From: Akkermansiaceae bacterium UBA5688
Lineage (GTDB): Bacteria > Verrucomicrobiota > Verrucomicrobiia > Verrucomicrobiales > Akkermansiaceae
Assembly (NCBI GenBank): GCA_002420315.1
Contig: DIHU01000212.1
Location: 44,010-50,233, forward strand
Direction of reading: 5' to 3'
DNA length: 6,224 nt
Shown here: positions 1 through 6,224 of the stretch, one piece after another
Layout: every line of letters begins with the position of its first letter
Position numbering within the stretch: the stretch's first letter is position 1
Program-made: the position numbers and the translations under genes
The notes under the pieces: generated by a model
What the model was told of the DNA's origin: nothing
Seen by the model: only the letters and a program-made list of their open reading frames with translations
Databases searched by the model: none

Positions 1-392
1 AGGTTTGCGATAAATGAATGTCGTTTTGTTTGTTCAATGACACCTTTACGGGCATCAATTAAGATGATCGCAAGGTTGGCGGTTGAAGCTCCAGTCACCA
101 TGTTCCGAGTGTATTGGATGTGTCCAGGAGTGTCCGCGATGATAAACTTCCGCTTGGGAGTGGCGAAATAACGATAAGCCACGTCAATTGTAATTCCCTG
201 CTCACGCTCGGCTTTCAAGCCATCTGTAAGCAAGGCAAGGTTGACATTTTCATCTCCTTTTTTACGCGAAGATTCTTCAATCGCTTCCAGCTGATCTTCA
301 AAGATTGACTTGGAATCGTAGAGTAATCGTCCGATCAAAGTGGACTTTCCATCATCCACAGAACCGGCAGTTGTAAAGCGAAGGAGATCCAT
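1..392 (-). CDS. cysN: Sulfate adenylyltransferase subunit 1 (CysN), N-terminal part, cut by window edge
   Basis: This is the GTPase subunit of bacterial ATP sulfurylase. With CysD it makes adenosine 5'-phosphosulfate (APS) from ATP and sulfate in the cytoplasm, using GTP hydrolysis to drive the reaction. Only the first 130 residues are in the window; the reading frame is open to base 1, and the family is usually about 450-480 residues or longer. Visible motifs are the P-loop GSVDDGKST (residues 10-18), the switch I stretch AEREQGITIDVAYRYF (61-76), the G3 box DTPGH (87-91) and the typical QYTRNMVTGAST that follows. The NKxD guanine-specificity box would lie outside. The ATG at 392 gives a protein beginning MDLLRFTTAG, so it lacks the roughly 25-residue leader of E. 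coli CysN. It starts 23 bp after the exported-protein gene, with no clear ribosome binding site. Whether a CysC domain is fused at the C-terminus cannot be seen, but a separate cysC nearby makes it unlikely. The family assignment is secure. Confidence 0.96.
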   Translation of the reverse strand, partial: MDLLRFTTAGSVDDGKSTLIGRLLYDSKSIFEDQLEAIEESSRKKGDENVNLALLTDGLKAEREQGITIDVAYRYFATPKRKFIIADTPGHIQYTRNMVTGASTANLAIILIDARKGVIEQTKRHSFIAN

Positions 393-415
393 AAGTAATA
401 ATCAAAAAGTAAAAG

Positions 416-1711
416 TTAAAGGCCTTCCGCAAGAACTCCGTTTGTTACGAGGAGCCTTTGCCTCGAAGGATTTTTTTCAGCAATGATTGCTTCTCCTGAA
501 TCGCCATATTGCTCGACGATGTGTGCCGAAAACTTAATGAACTCAACTCGGAGATTCTTGAGGACAACTTTATCGCCCCAGGCTCTATTGATTTCAGAGA
601 GCTTGAATCCAGAGAAGTGGATGCGAAAAAGAGGCAGAATCGACCCTCCAGCACCTTCCCTAATCACGGTTTCCCAATTCCCTGATCCGATAATTTGCTC
701 ACCAATAATAGTGCCCGTCGAATTTCCATGTTTAAAAAAGAGCCCCGAAAGAGCGTTATTTCCCTTGGGTATTTTGAGCTCTCCAATGATGCGATAAGTT
801 GCAGGTGAGGAGAGAGTCCCGAGGAGGTTTGAAAACCCGAGATAAGCATTTTTTGTCCCTCTTTTGATTTCGTAAATTGTCCCTTCATCATTTTGAAAAT
901 TGACATCGACTCCAATAACTTCCTCTGGAGTTAACTTCCCATCTTCCGGAGTGTAATCTAGGGCAATATGTCGTTCTGTATCCTCAGCTCCAACACCGAC
1001 AAATTCACCTAAAGTTCGAGCACTTGTCTTCCCTTTTTCACGCTTCCCACCAGTTTGCTCTACCACGTTTTCAACCGGGCTTTTTAAGCTAATTTTACCC
1101 TTACTGTCATACCTAACCATAACCTCCAGATTATCACCATTTCTCCGGACGATAAACCCAGCGCGGGATTTCCCACTCTGCATCACTCTGGAAGGTAGCT
1201 CACGGGCGGTGGCAAGCTCCGGGTCTTCTTGGATCTTTTTAAGAAGCACCTGAGCTCCTTGCGCTTCCTCAAGGTTTCCAGATTTTGTAAGACTCAGAAT
1301 TTTTCCCTTAAGAGCTTTTTCCATTTTATCTGCCAACATCACGGTTTTAAGCGCCCAATCTTTTTCAATACTAAATCGAGCTTTCAAGTAGGTTCGCCTT
1401 GGGCCTTGGAGCGTTTTAGAAGCCGTCTTAGGGACAGGAGGCATCGGCCAAGTTTTTTCCTCAATCAAGATCCCCTCATTCTTAATAGCGACTGCTTTAT
1501 CCAAGGTCCCCTGTTTTTGGGCCTGTTTCTGCAATTTAGATAAAGCAGTTAGATAACGTTGATTCAAGGTCCCAAGCTGTTTGTCGCGGCCCTCATTTGC
1601 CTCAAGGACAGCCGCTTCATAAGAAAACTGCAAATCTTCAATACTCAGTGCCGGAAGCCAAACCGCCATTGAGGCAAAGACCATCGTTAAGAGGTGAATA
1701 GGATATTTCAT
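416..1711 (-). CDS. Exported protein of unknown function with duplicated helical hairpins and beta-rich C-terminus, between cysD and cysN
   Basis: I do not recognise this 431-residue protein as a named family. It begins MKYPIHLLTMVFASMAVWLP, a signal peptide with a probable cleavage site after A-L-S (residue 23), so the mature protein is probably periplasmic or outside the cell. Residues 28-86 and 107-161 are two charged helical segments that look like duplicated hairpins; each carries a K/A/L-rich helix followed by G-x-L-x-x-A (GTLDKA at 68, GNLEEA at 145). Residues about 180-235 are basic and low in complexity. Residues about 262-394 are predicted beta-rich and end in G-D-K-V-V-L-K-N-L-R-V, reminiscent of the last strands of carbohydrate-binding jelly rolls; that is a weak inference. 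The ATG at 1711 was chosen because it gives the signal peptide and sits 4 bp after the cysD stop. The frame stays open upstream to 1963, but that part overlaps cysD and is Arg-rich shadow sequence. Possible roles are glycan binding or an envelope scaffold. Confidence 0.85.
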   Translation of the reverse strand: MKYPIHLLTMVFASMAVWLPALSIEDLQFSYEAAVLEANEGRDKQLGTLNQRYLTALSKLQKQAQKQGTLDKAVAIKNEGILIEEKTWPMPPVPKTASKTLQGPRRTYLKARFSIEKDWALKTVMLADKMEKALKGKILSLTKSGNLEEAQGAQVLLKKIQEDPELATARELPSRVMQSGKSRAGFIVRRNGDNLEVMVRYDSKGKISLKSPVENVVEQTGGKREKGKTSARTLGEFVGVGAEDTERHIALDYTPEDGKLTPEEVIGVDVNFQNDEGTIYEIKRGTKNAYLGFSNLLGTLSSPATYRIIGELKIPKGNNALSGLFFKHGNSTGTIIGEQIIGSGNWETVIREGAGGSILPLFRIHFSGFKLSEINRAWGDKVVLKNLRVEFIKFSAHIVEQYGDSGEAIIAEKNPSRQRLLVTNGVLAEGL

Positions 1712-1715
1712 ATTT

Positions 1716-2621
1716 TTAAAAGTAGCCTTCTTTCTTTCGGTCTTCCATCGCTGTTTCAGATCGCTTGTCATCTGCACGATTGCCACGCTCGGTCTGACGC
1801 GCCGCAGCGACCTCTTCAATAATCTTCTCCATCGTGTCGGCGCTACTTTCAACCGCACCAGTAATCGTGGCATCTCCCATCGTCCTAAAACGAATTTTCT
1901 TAACCTCAACCTTTTCACCCTCTCGCGGCTGAACAAATTCCGAAACCGACAAAATGACTCCATTTCGTGTCACTGTCTCGCGCTCATGGGCATAATAAAG
2001 GCTTGGCAATTCGATTCCTTCACGATGCATATACATCCAAACATCCATCTCGGTAAAGTTGGACAAGGGAAAGACCCTAAAGTGCTCTCCTGATTGCTTG
2101 CGCCCATTGAAAAGATTCCAAAGCTCAGGGCGCTGGTTTTTAGGATCCCACTCTCCAAAATCATTTCGGTGGGAAAAGAAACGCTCTTTTGCCCTCGCCT
2201 TCTCCTCATCACGACGGCCACCGCCGAGAACCGCATCATACTGTTGGTCCTCGATTGTTTCGAGAAGAGTCACTGTCTGAAGCTTATTGCGCGAAGCGTT
2301 AGCGCCAGTTTCCTCCACAGCTGTTCCCTTATTAATCGAATCTTGGACTGAACCCACAAATAATCGCGCTCCTATTTTCTCTGCGTAGGCATCACGGAAA
2401 GCAATGGTCTCCGGAAAATTATGCCCAGTATCAACGTGGACGAGAGGGAAAGGAATCCGCGCCGGATAAAAAGCCTTCCGCGCAAGGTGAGCCATCACAA
2501 TGGAATCTTTACCGGCCGAGAAAAGAAGGCCCGGGTTCTCAAATTGGGCCGCCGTCTCACGGAGAATAAAAATCGCCTCTGCTTCCAATTGATTGAGATG
2601 ACTCAGATTGTAATTAGACAT
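1716..2621 (-). CDS. cysD: Sulfate adenylyltransferase subunit 2 (CysD)
   Basis: This is the catalytic small subunit of ATP sulfurylase, which adenylates sulfate to APS together with CysN. At 301 residues it matches the family length (about 302 in E. coli) and is intact. It belongs to the PP-loop ATP pyrophosphatase superfamily: the PP-loop is SAGKDS (residues 35-40), followed by HVDTGHNFPET (61-71 region), GGGRRDEEKARAKER (133-147), WNLFNG (168-173), FPLSNFTEMDVW (184-195) and RFRTMGD (244-250). The C-terminus shows the expected RADD...SE.AMEDRKKEGYF signature. The ATG at 2621 gives the usual N-terminus with the helix L-x-x-L-E-A-E-A-I-x-I-x-R-E. It follows cysC by 61 bp, the largest gap in the window, and is followed after 4 bp by the exported-protein gene rather than by cysN. 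No Shine-Dalgarno motif precedes the start. The assignment is secure; what is unusual is only the separation from cysN. Confidence 0.97.
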   Translation of the reverse strand: MSNYNLSHLNQLEAEAIFILRETAAQFENPGLLFSAGKDSIVMAHLARKAFYPARIPFPLVHVDTGHNFPETIAFRDAYAEKIGARLFVGSVQDSINKGTAVEETGANASRNKLQTVTLLETIEDQQYDAVLGGGRRDEEKARAKERFFSHRNDFGEWDPKNQRPELWNLFNGRKQSGEHFRVFPLSNFTEMDVWMYMHREGIELPSLYYAHERETVTRNGVILSVSEFVQPREGEKVEVKKIRFRTMGDATITGAVESSADTMEKIIEEVAAARQTERGNRADDKRSETAMEDRKKEGYF

Positions 2622-2682
2622 TTGTTGACTAAGTTTGTCAGATTAATTAGGTTTAAGCGCCTGGGGTGGCTTTATTTGCAGT

Positions 2683-3267
2683 TTAGGGTCCTGGCAAGAA
2701 TATTTTGATTTTTTCCACCGCTGCTGATGGCTCAAGCTCTTCCGTATTGATGAGCAAATCAGGACAATCGGGTTCTTCGAAACCACTATCTTTTCCAGTA
2801 AACTGTTTGATTTTTCCATCAGCGACTTTTGCATAAAGCCCCTTGGGATCTCGGGAAGCACAAGTTTCAAATGAGGCGTGGATATATATTTCCGCAAAAG
2901 ACTCTCCGACCACTTTCTTTGCAAGCTCCCGGAGAGCCCGTTTCGGCGTAATCACTCCGACCACCACGATCACTCCTTGCGAAGCAAACATTTTAGCAAC
3001 TTCTGCAACGCGCCGCACATTCTCAGTTCGATCTTCATCACAGAATCCAAGATCAGAGTTAAGGCCGTGTCGAAAATTATCACCATCTAAAATGACCACC
3101 AAGCGTCCTTCATTATGAAGTTCCCTTTCCAAGGCAGCCGCGATCGTAGATTTACCCGCACCACTGAGTCCATACATCCAAAGAACCATGCCCTTTTGGC
3201 CAAGCAGATCTTCTTTTTCGGCAGAAGATACGAAGCGATGAAACTGGGTGTGGATATTATTGGCCAT
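2683..3267 (-). CDS. cysC: Adenylyl-sulfate (APS) kinase CysC
   Basis: CysC phosphorylates APS at the 3' position with ATP to give PAPS, the sulfuryl donor for both assimilatory reduction and sulfotransferases. The 194-residue length is that of a stand-alone enzyme. Motifs seen: P-loop GLSGAGKS (residues 33-40), DGDNFRHGLN (61-70), DLGF (72-75), R-x-E-N-V-R-R (80-86), RDPKGLY (139-145) and FTGKDSGFEEP (156-166), which contact nucleotide and APS. In the segment that usually reads I-S-P-x-R, this protein has I-T-P-K-R, so the serine that forms the phosphoenzyme in some family members is threonine (residue 107). The ATG at 3267 follows the SGNH-like gene by 34 bp, without an evident ribosome binding site. 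As a separate enzyme directly before cysD it completes a PAPS-forming set with cysD and cysN. Identity is secure; whether the PAPS goes to assimilation or glycan sulfation is not shown by the sequence. Confidence 0.96.
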   Translation of the reverse strand: MANNIHTQFHRFVSSAEKEDLLGQKGMVLWMYGLSGAGKSTIAAALERELHNEGRLVVILDGDNFRHGLNSDLGFCDEDRTENVRRVAEVAKMFASQGVIVVVGVITPKRALRELAKKVVGESFAEIYIHASFETCASRDPKGLYAKVADGKIKQFTGKDSGFEEPDCPDLLINTEELEPSAAVEKIKIFLPGP

Positions 3268-3301
3268 CTAACAACGGTATTAAAAATCTTATATTGGGTC
3301 C

Positions 3302-4258
3302 CTAGCGAACCGCAAATTTTTCCTGAAGAATTTTGACGAGTCGCTCGGTTCTTCTCCTTGCTGCCATCTCTGAAAGGTGTTGGGGAGAATCTCGAAAATT
3401 AATTTTTTCAGTATTCACACCCAAACCTTCTTCATAAATCACCGGCATGATCTTCTCAACATCATTAAGAAATTTTGATCGATCTCCACGGACCAGGTGT
3501 GCGTTTTCCTCATCGCTAAAAACCCATGGCAATCCATAGATCACTTCTAGTTTACGCTCGCGGGCAACTGACACCAAATCCTTTAAAAGTTTCTTGGCAG
3601 ACTCCGACAAGCTCTCTGGCGAAGAGTTACGAGCAGCAAGCCCAGAAATGACCGGTGTCGTTAACAAGCCACCCTTCCGCATATCTTTGAGCTGGTATCG
3701 ATACATTGGCCGTCCCATCAGTATTTTCCCAATCACCCCGAAAATATTCGAGGCCCCAGGCCTCAAACTTGCCAAGTGAAAGCTTGAAGTCGCACCATCC
3801 CAATTTAAAATTTCTCGCTGCCCAATCGCATGAGAAAATTGGACTCCAAGTGCCGTCTCCATTTCGCTATCAGCTAATAACTCCGGTTCGAGCATCACAA
3901 GCAACGTGTCCCCTTTTTTCGCCTTGGAAAGTGCAAAGCCTGTCAAAGCATCAGCTCCCATCCCCGCATGCAATCCAAAATTCGCAAGCCGACAGCCCAA
4001 TTCCCGATCAGCGTATTCAGCATCAATTCCAAAACCTGTCGCTGATCCACCAAGACAAATAATTACAGGAACATCTTCCGATTTTCTTAACGACTCAATC
4101 CATTCTGATTTAGCAGCAGCAGCAGCCTTCCAAAACCGCATTTCAGGATTCCACTGTGTCGTTTGATAGTACGAAAATATCATTGCTCCCAATACAGCAA
4201 TGCTCGCGATTGTAATCATTCCTGCTGGATGACGATCACTAAAACTGGCGCGAACCAT
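3302..4258 (-). CDS. Membrane-anchored SGNH-like protein, probable partner of the MBOAT O-acyltransferase
   Basis: This 318-residue protein has one N-terminal membrane segment (about residues 13-31) followed by an Ala/Lys linker and an extracytoplasmic domain. That domain opens with P-V-I-I-C-L-G-G-S-A-T-G-F-G-I-D (64-79), which fits block I of SGNH/GDSL hydrolases with Ser72 as nucleophile. An Asn-Phe-Gly at 93-95 follows, and F-R-D-S-P-Q-H-L-S (288-296) near the C-terminus can supply Asp290 and His294. The Asp-His spacing is one residue longer than the usual D-x-x-H, so the assignment is by pattern only. By analogy with AlgJ/AlgX or DltD beside AlgI/DltB, it may move acyl groups from the MBOAT protein to an exported glycan. 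The gene directly follows the MBOAT gene. I chose the ATG at 4258 (10 bp after the MBOAT stop); a TTG at 4279 would add seven residues and overlap that gene by 11 bp. Neither has a ribosome binding site. It is too divergent for a gene name. Confidence 0.75.
   Translation of the reverse strand: MVRASFSDRHPAGMITIASIAVLGAMIFSYYQTTQWNPEMRFWKAAAAAKSEWIESLRKSEDVPVIICLGGSATGFGIDAEYADRELGCRLANFGLHAGMGADALTGFALSKAKKGDTLLVMLEPELLADSEMETALGVQFSHAIGQREILNWDGATSSFHLASLRPGASNIFGVIGKILMGRPMYRYQLKDMRKGGLLTTPVISGLAARNSSPESLSESAKKLLKDLVSVARERKLEVIYGLPWVFSDEENAHLVRGDRSKFLNDVEKIMPVIYEEGLGVNTEKINFRDSPQHLSEMAARRRTERLVKILQEKFAVR
4112..4126. repeat. (AGC)5 trinucleotide run coding for five alanines
   Basis: Five perfect AGC units on the plus strand are read as five GCT alanine codons on the minus strand. 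They encode residues 45-49 of the SGNH-like protein, in the linker just after the membrane anchor. A perfect codon repeat may change length by slippage without breaking the frame, and a linker would tolerate this. The repeat is short and may be chance. Confidence 0.6.
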
Positions 4259-4268
4259 TCGCAGGAAT

Positions 4269-5675
4269 TTAGAAAGCAAAGTAAATGAAATCGTTGTTTG
4301 AGATCGGGGACAGAACCACCGTCAGAAAAATTAGAATGACTGCCGCCCCTCTGGTCCGAAGAAAGCGATAGGGCTCACCTCGTTTTCTTAATGACCACAT
4401 CTCGAGGCTAATAACACAGGCTATCATCCCCAAGATCCCAAAAATATCTAAACCATTTGGAGATAAACAGGCCGAAAAAAATGCTCTAAGCGCAAAGCCA
4501 TCATAGGAAGCAGGATTTAGAAGCAAACCAAGCTTACGAAATAATTCTCCCGTATCGGTCTCATAAAAACAAAGCCACGCTAGAAAAACACAAACATGAG
4601 TTAAAAGAAACGCTGCTACACGAGGCAGGCTTACCTTCACTGGCAAACGATAAACCAAGAGAAAAAGGCCATGTAATCCACCCCAAATCAAAAAATTCCA
4701 GCCTGCACCATGCCAAATCCCCGAAATAACAAATACAATTAGAAGATTCGCCGCCCAAAACCCAACCCGCGAACCACCTAGAGGGAAGTAGACATAGTCT
4801 CTAAACCACGTGCTTAACGTCACGTGCCACCGGCGCCAAAAGTCGGCAATATTTGAACTACAGTAGGGACTTCGAAAATTAAGCGTTAGCTTTATCCCAA
4901 GGCAATACGCCACCCCCAAAGCCATGAGACTATATCCACAGAAATCAAAATAGATTCGAAATCCAAACATCAGAGTATCCAGCCAAACCAAAAAAGGATT
5001 TGTTCCAGAATGAACCAGCGGCGTTAAAGCTAGATTGTCAGCCAGGCAGCGCTTAAAAAAAAGACCGAGGATTATCCACGTCAATCCGATTTCGATCGCT
5101 TTTTTGTCCCAGCGAAAACGAAATTTTTCGAGTTGGGGAAGTAAGGCCTCGCGCCGTTCGATCGGGCCGGCAACAATCTGTGGGAAGAAGCCCGCAAAAT
5201 TCAAAGTGTTTAATGGACTTGGTAGAGGTTGGCTTCGCTTCAAGGTATCGACCGCAAAGGAAATCAACTGGAAGGTATAAAAAGAAATACCAACGGGAAT
5301 GATAACATTGGTAAAAGAATGGCTTTTAAGGCCAAGGATTTCATTCCCTAAAAACCCACCATACTTGTAAAATAATAGAGGTGAAAGTTGCAGAGGGATC
5401 AGAAGCCATAACCACCTCCCTCGGCGCTTGAGAGACGAGTCTATTTTTAAAATAAAGTGCAAGCCGAGGTAAGTTGTCACACTAACCGCAGCAAAAATTC
5501 CCAGTGACAGGAGGCTCACACAACCCAAAAGGACAAGCCCCATGATCGCGAGTGCAGCCCGATCGTAATGACCCGGATCAGGGCGAATTACCTTCACCAC
5601 AACCACGCGAATCATCAAAATCGCCAAGAGAGAAACTGCGAGGATTCCCCAAAATCTGATGTCCGCAAAATTCAT
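4269..5675 (-). CDS. MBOAT family membrane O-acyltransferase (AlgI-like)
   Basis: This 468-residue integral membrane protein belongs to the MBOAT family in the AlgI/DltB/PatA branch, whose members take acyl groups (usually acetyl) from a cytoplasmic donor across the membrane for O-acylation of exported polysaccharides. Length agrees with AlgI-type proteins. Many hydrophobic segments are visible. Signature stretches include NFAGFFPQIVAGPIERRE (159-176), GFRIYFDFCGYSLMALG (238-254), FWRRWHVTLSTWFRDYVYFPLGGSR (279-303, key residues W-R-R-W-H), and SGIWHGAGWNF (318-328) with His322, the conserved histidine presumed catalytic. The C-terminus FIYFAF resembles the F-I-Y-F-x-F ending typical of AlgI relatives. 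The ATG at 5675 lies 7 bp after the glycosyltransferase stop, and the SGNH-like partner gene follows directly. The substrate cannot be read from the sequence; the neighbours point to an exopolysaccharide or capsule rather than alginate specifically, so no gene symbol is given. Confidence 0.93.
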   Translation of the reverse strand: MNFADIRFWGILAVSLLAILMIRVVVVKVIRPDPGHYDRAALAIMGLVLLGCVSLLSLGIFAAVSVTTYLGLHFILKIDSSLKRRGRWLWLLIPLQLSPLLFYKYGGFLGNEILGLKSHSFTNVIIPVGISFYTFQLISFAVDTLKRSQPLPSPLNTLNFAGFFPQIVAGPIERREALLPQLEKFRFRWDKKAIEIGLTWIILGLFFKRCLADNLALTPLVHSGTNPFLVWLDTLMFGFRIYFDFCGYSLMALGVAYCLGIKLTLNFRSPYCSSNIADFWRRWHVTLSTWFRDYVYFPLGGSRVGFWAANLLIVFVISGIWHGAGWNFLIWGGLHGLFLLVYRLPVKVSLPRVAAFLLTHVCVFLAWLCFYETDTGELFRKLGLLLNPASYDGFALRAFFSACLSPNGLDIFGILGMIACVISLEMWSLRKRGEPYRFLRTRGAAVILIFLTVVLSPISNNDFIYFAF

Positions 5676-5682
5676 GGATAAG

Positions 5683-6224
5683 TCACTTTCCGCTACGATT
5701 ACTAACCATCACCTGGCGAAAGAGATGCCATAGAAAAACCGAGTTATAGATCGCATAACGTTTAAAGAGTCGGCGAGGTTCGCGAATGAAACGGTAAAGC
5801 CAGAGCACTCCAAATTTTCCCATCCAATCTGGGGCATCGCTTTTGGTTCCGGCATTGACATCAAAGGCAAATCCCACCGCCAAAATTGCACCGACTTTGA
5901 TCTTCTCCTTATTACGATGAATCCAGGCTTGCTGCTTTGGTGTTCCAAGTCCCACCCACACCAAATCTGGTTTCAATCGATTGATCTCCCCATTGATCTC
6001 CCCTTCATCGGCATTTTTGAAATACCCATCATGCGAACCCACGATCTTGATCCCAGGACGCTTCTCTCGCAACTTCTTTAAAAGCTGGTTCAAGCATTCC
6101 TGCGAGGCGCCTAAAAAGTAATGGGTTAGATTTATATCAGCATTGCGAACGAAGTAGTCAAGAAAGGCAGGACCATAGACCCGCTCATTGCCTCTCGCTC
6201 CCAACCAACTCACCGCCCATGTCA
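5683..6224 (-). CDS. WecG/TagA/CpsF family glycosyltransferase (GT26), C-terminal part, cut by window edge
   Basis: These are the last 179 residues of a GT26 glycosyltransferase, a family that adds N-acetylmannosamine, its uronic acid or a related sugar to an undecaprenyl-linked intermediate at the inner face of the membrane. Seen in order are ERVYGP near the start of the visible part, a Rossmann-like stretch with H-Y-F-L-G-A, the segment P-D-L-V-W-V-G-L-G-T-P-K-Q-Q, V-G-F-A-F-D-V-N-A-G-T with A-P-x-W-M, and finally W-L-Y-R-F-I-R-E-P-R-R-L-F-K-R-Y, the basic tail known in TagA to help membrane attachment. The frame is open to base 6224. A GTG at 6213 could be read as a start, but family members have about 60 or more residues before this point, including catalytic positions, so the real start is outside. 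The stop lies 7 bp before the MBOAT gene, consistent with a surface-polysaccharide operon. Exact sugar specificity cannot be told. Confidence 0.92.
   Translation of the reverse strand, partial: TWAVSWLGARGNERVYGPAFLDYFVRNADINLTHYFLGASQECLNQLLKKLREKRPGIKIVGSHDGYFKNADEGEINGEINRLKPDLVWVGLGTPKQQAWIHRNKEKIKVGAILAVGFAFDVNAGTKSDAPDWMGKFGVLWLYRFIREPRRLFKRYAIYNSVFLWHLFRQVMVSNRSGK

Noticed and set aside
114..308. Plus-strand 64-residue reading frame
   Set aside because: It is fully antisense to the conserved GTPase domain of cysN and has no recognisable features.
483..797. Plus-strand 104-residue reading frame opposite the exported protein gene
   Set aside because: It is an antisense shadow without domain, signal or start context; the same holds for 1229-1543.
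1712..1963. An 84-residue N-terminal extension of the exported protein, open in frame up to 1963
   Set aside because: It lies wholly inside cysD in another frame, is Arg-rich and irregular, and would bury the clear signal peptide that starts at 1711.
2641..2682. Possible terminator or hairpin between cysC and cysD
   Set aside because: The GC-rich bases do not pair into a stable stem beyond three end pairs and no T-run follows, so an intrinsic terminator is not supported.
3268..3301. Possible internal promoter before cysC (TATAAG on the minus strand)
   Set aside because: An A/T-rich hexamer alone without a matching -35 box is not enough in such a short gap.
3706..4062. Plus-strand 118-residue reading frame opposite the SGNH-like gene
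   Set aside because: Its composition (Ser/Pro/Gln-rich, irregular) is that of a shadow frame, and the minus strand carries a well-structured protein.
4259..4279. TTG start at 4279 for the SGNH-like gene
   Set aside because: It would add seven residues and overlap the MBOAT gene by 11 bp without a ribosome binding site; the ATG at 4258 is preferred, though the TTG cannot be excluded.
6211..6213. GTG start for the WecG-like protein
   Set aside because: The frame is open to the window edge and GT26 proteins need the N-terminal region that would lie outside; the residues just before the GTG (T-W-A) already fit the family.

Overview
The window carries seven co-oriented minus-strand genes, two of them cut by the window edges, and no convincing gene on the plus strand. 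Base composition is moderate. The only taxonomic hint is the gene at 416..1711. It encodes an exported protein whose helical repeats (pattern 'Y-L-x-A-L-x-K-L ... G-x-L-x-x-A-x-A') I associate with Verrucomicrobiota, Planctomycetota and Lentisphaerota. None of the starts I can inspect has a good Shine-Dalgarno motif. I infer a PVC-group bacterium, most likely Verrucomicrobiota and perhaps marine; this is not proven by the window.

In transcription order (right to left): (1) 6224..5683, the C-terminal part of a WecG/TagA/CpsF (GT26) glycosyltransferase. (2) 5675..4269, an AlgI-type MBOAT membrane O-acyltransferase. (3) 4258..3302, a membrane-anchored SGNH-like protein that probably partners the MBOAT protein. 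(4) 3267..2683, APS kinase CysC. (5) 2621..1716, ATP sulfurylase small subunit CysD. (6) 1711..416, an unrecognised exported protein with a duplicated helical hairpin and a beta-rich C-terminus. (7) 392..1, the N-terminal third of the ATP sulfurylase GTPase subunit CysN. Gaps are 7, 10, 34, 61, 4 and 23 bp, so the whole set could be one transcript. No intergenic stretch exceeds about 60 bp.

Functionally the first three genes look like the end of an exopolysaccharide/capsule locus: a sugar is added to a lipid-linked intermediate, and acyl groups are passed across the membrane and placed on the glycan. The next genes activate sulfate: CysD and CysN make APS, and CysC makes PAPS. This can feed assimilation, but beside glycan genes it may instead supply PAPS for polysaccharide sulfation. 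No sulfotransferase or PAPS reductase lies in the window, so that is inference. The oddest point is the exported protein gene placed between cysD and cysN, whose products form one heteromeric enzyme.
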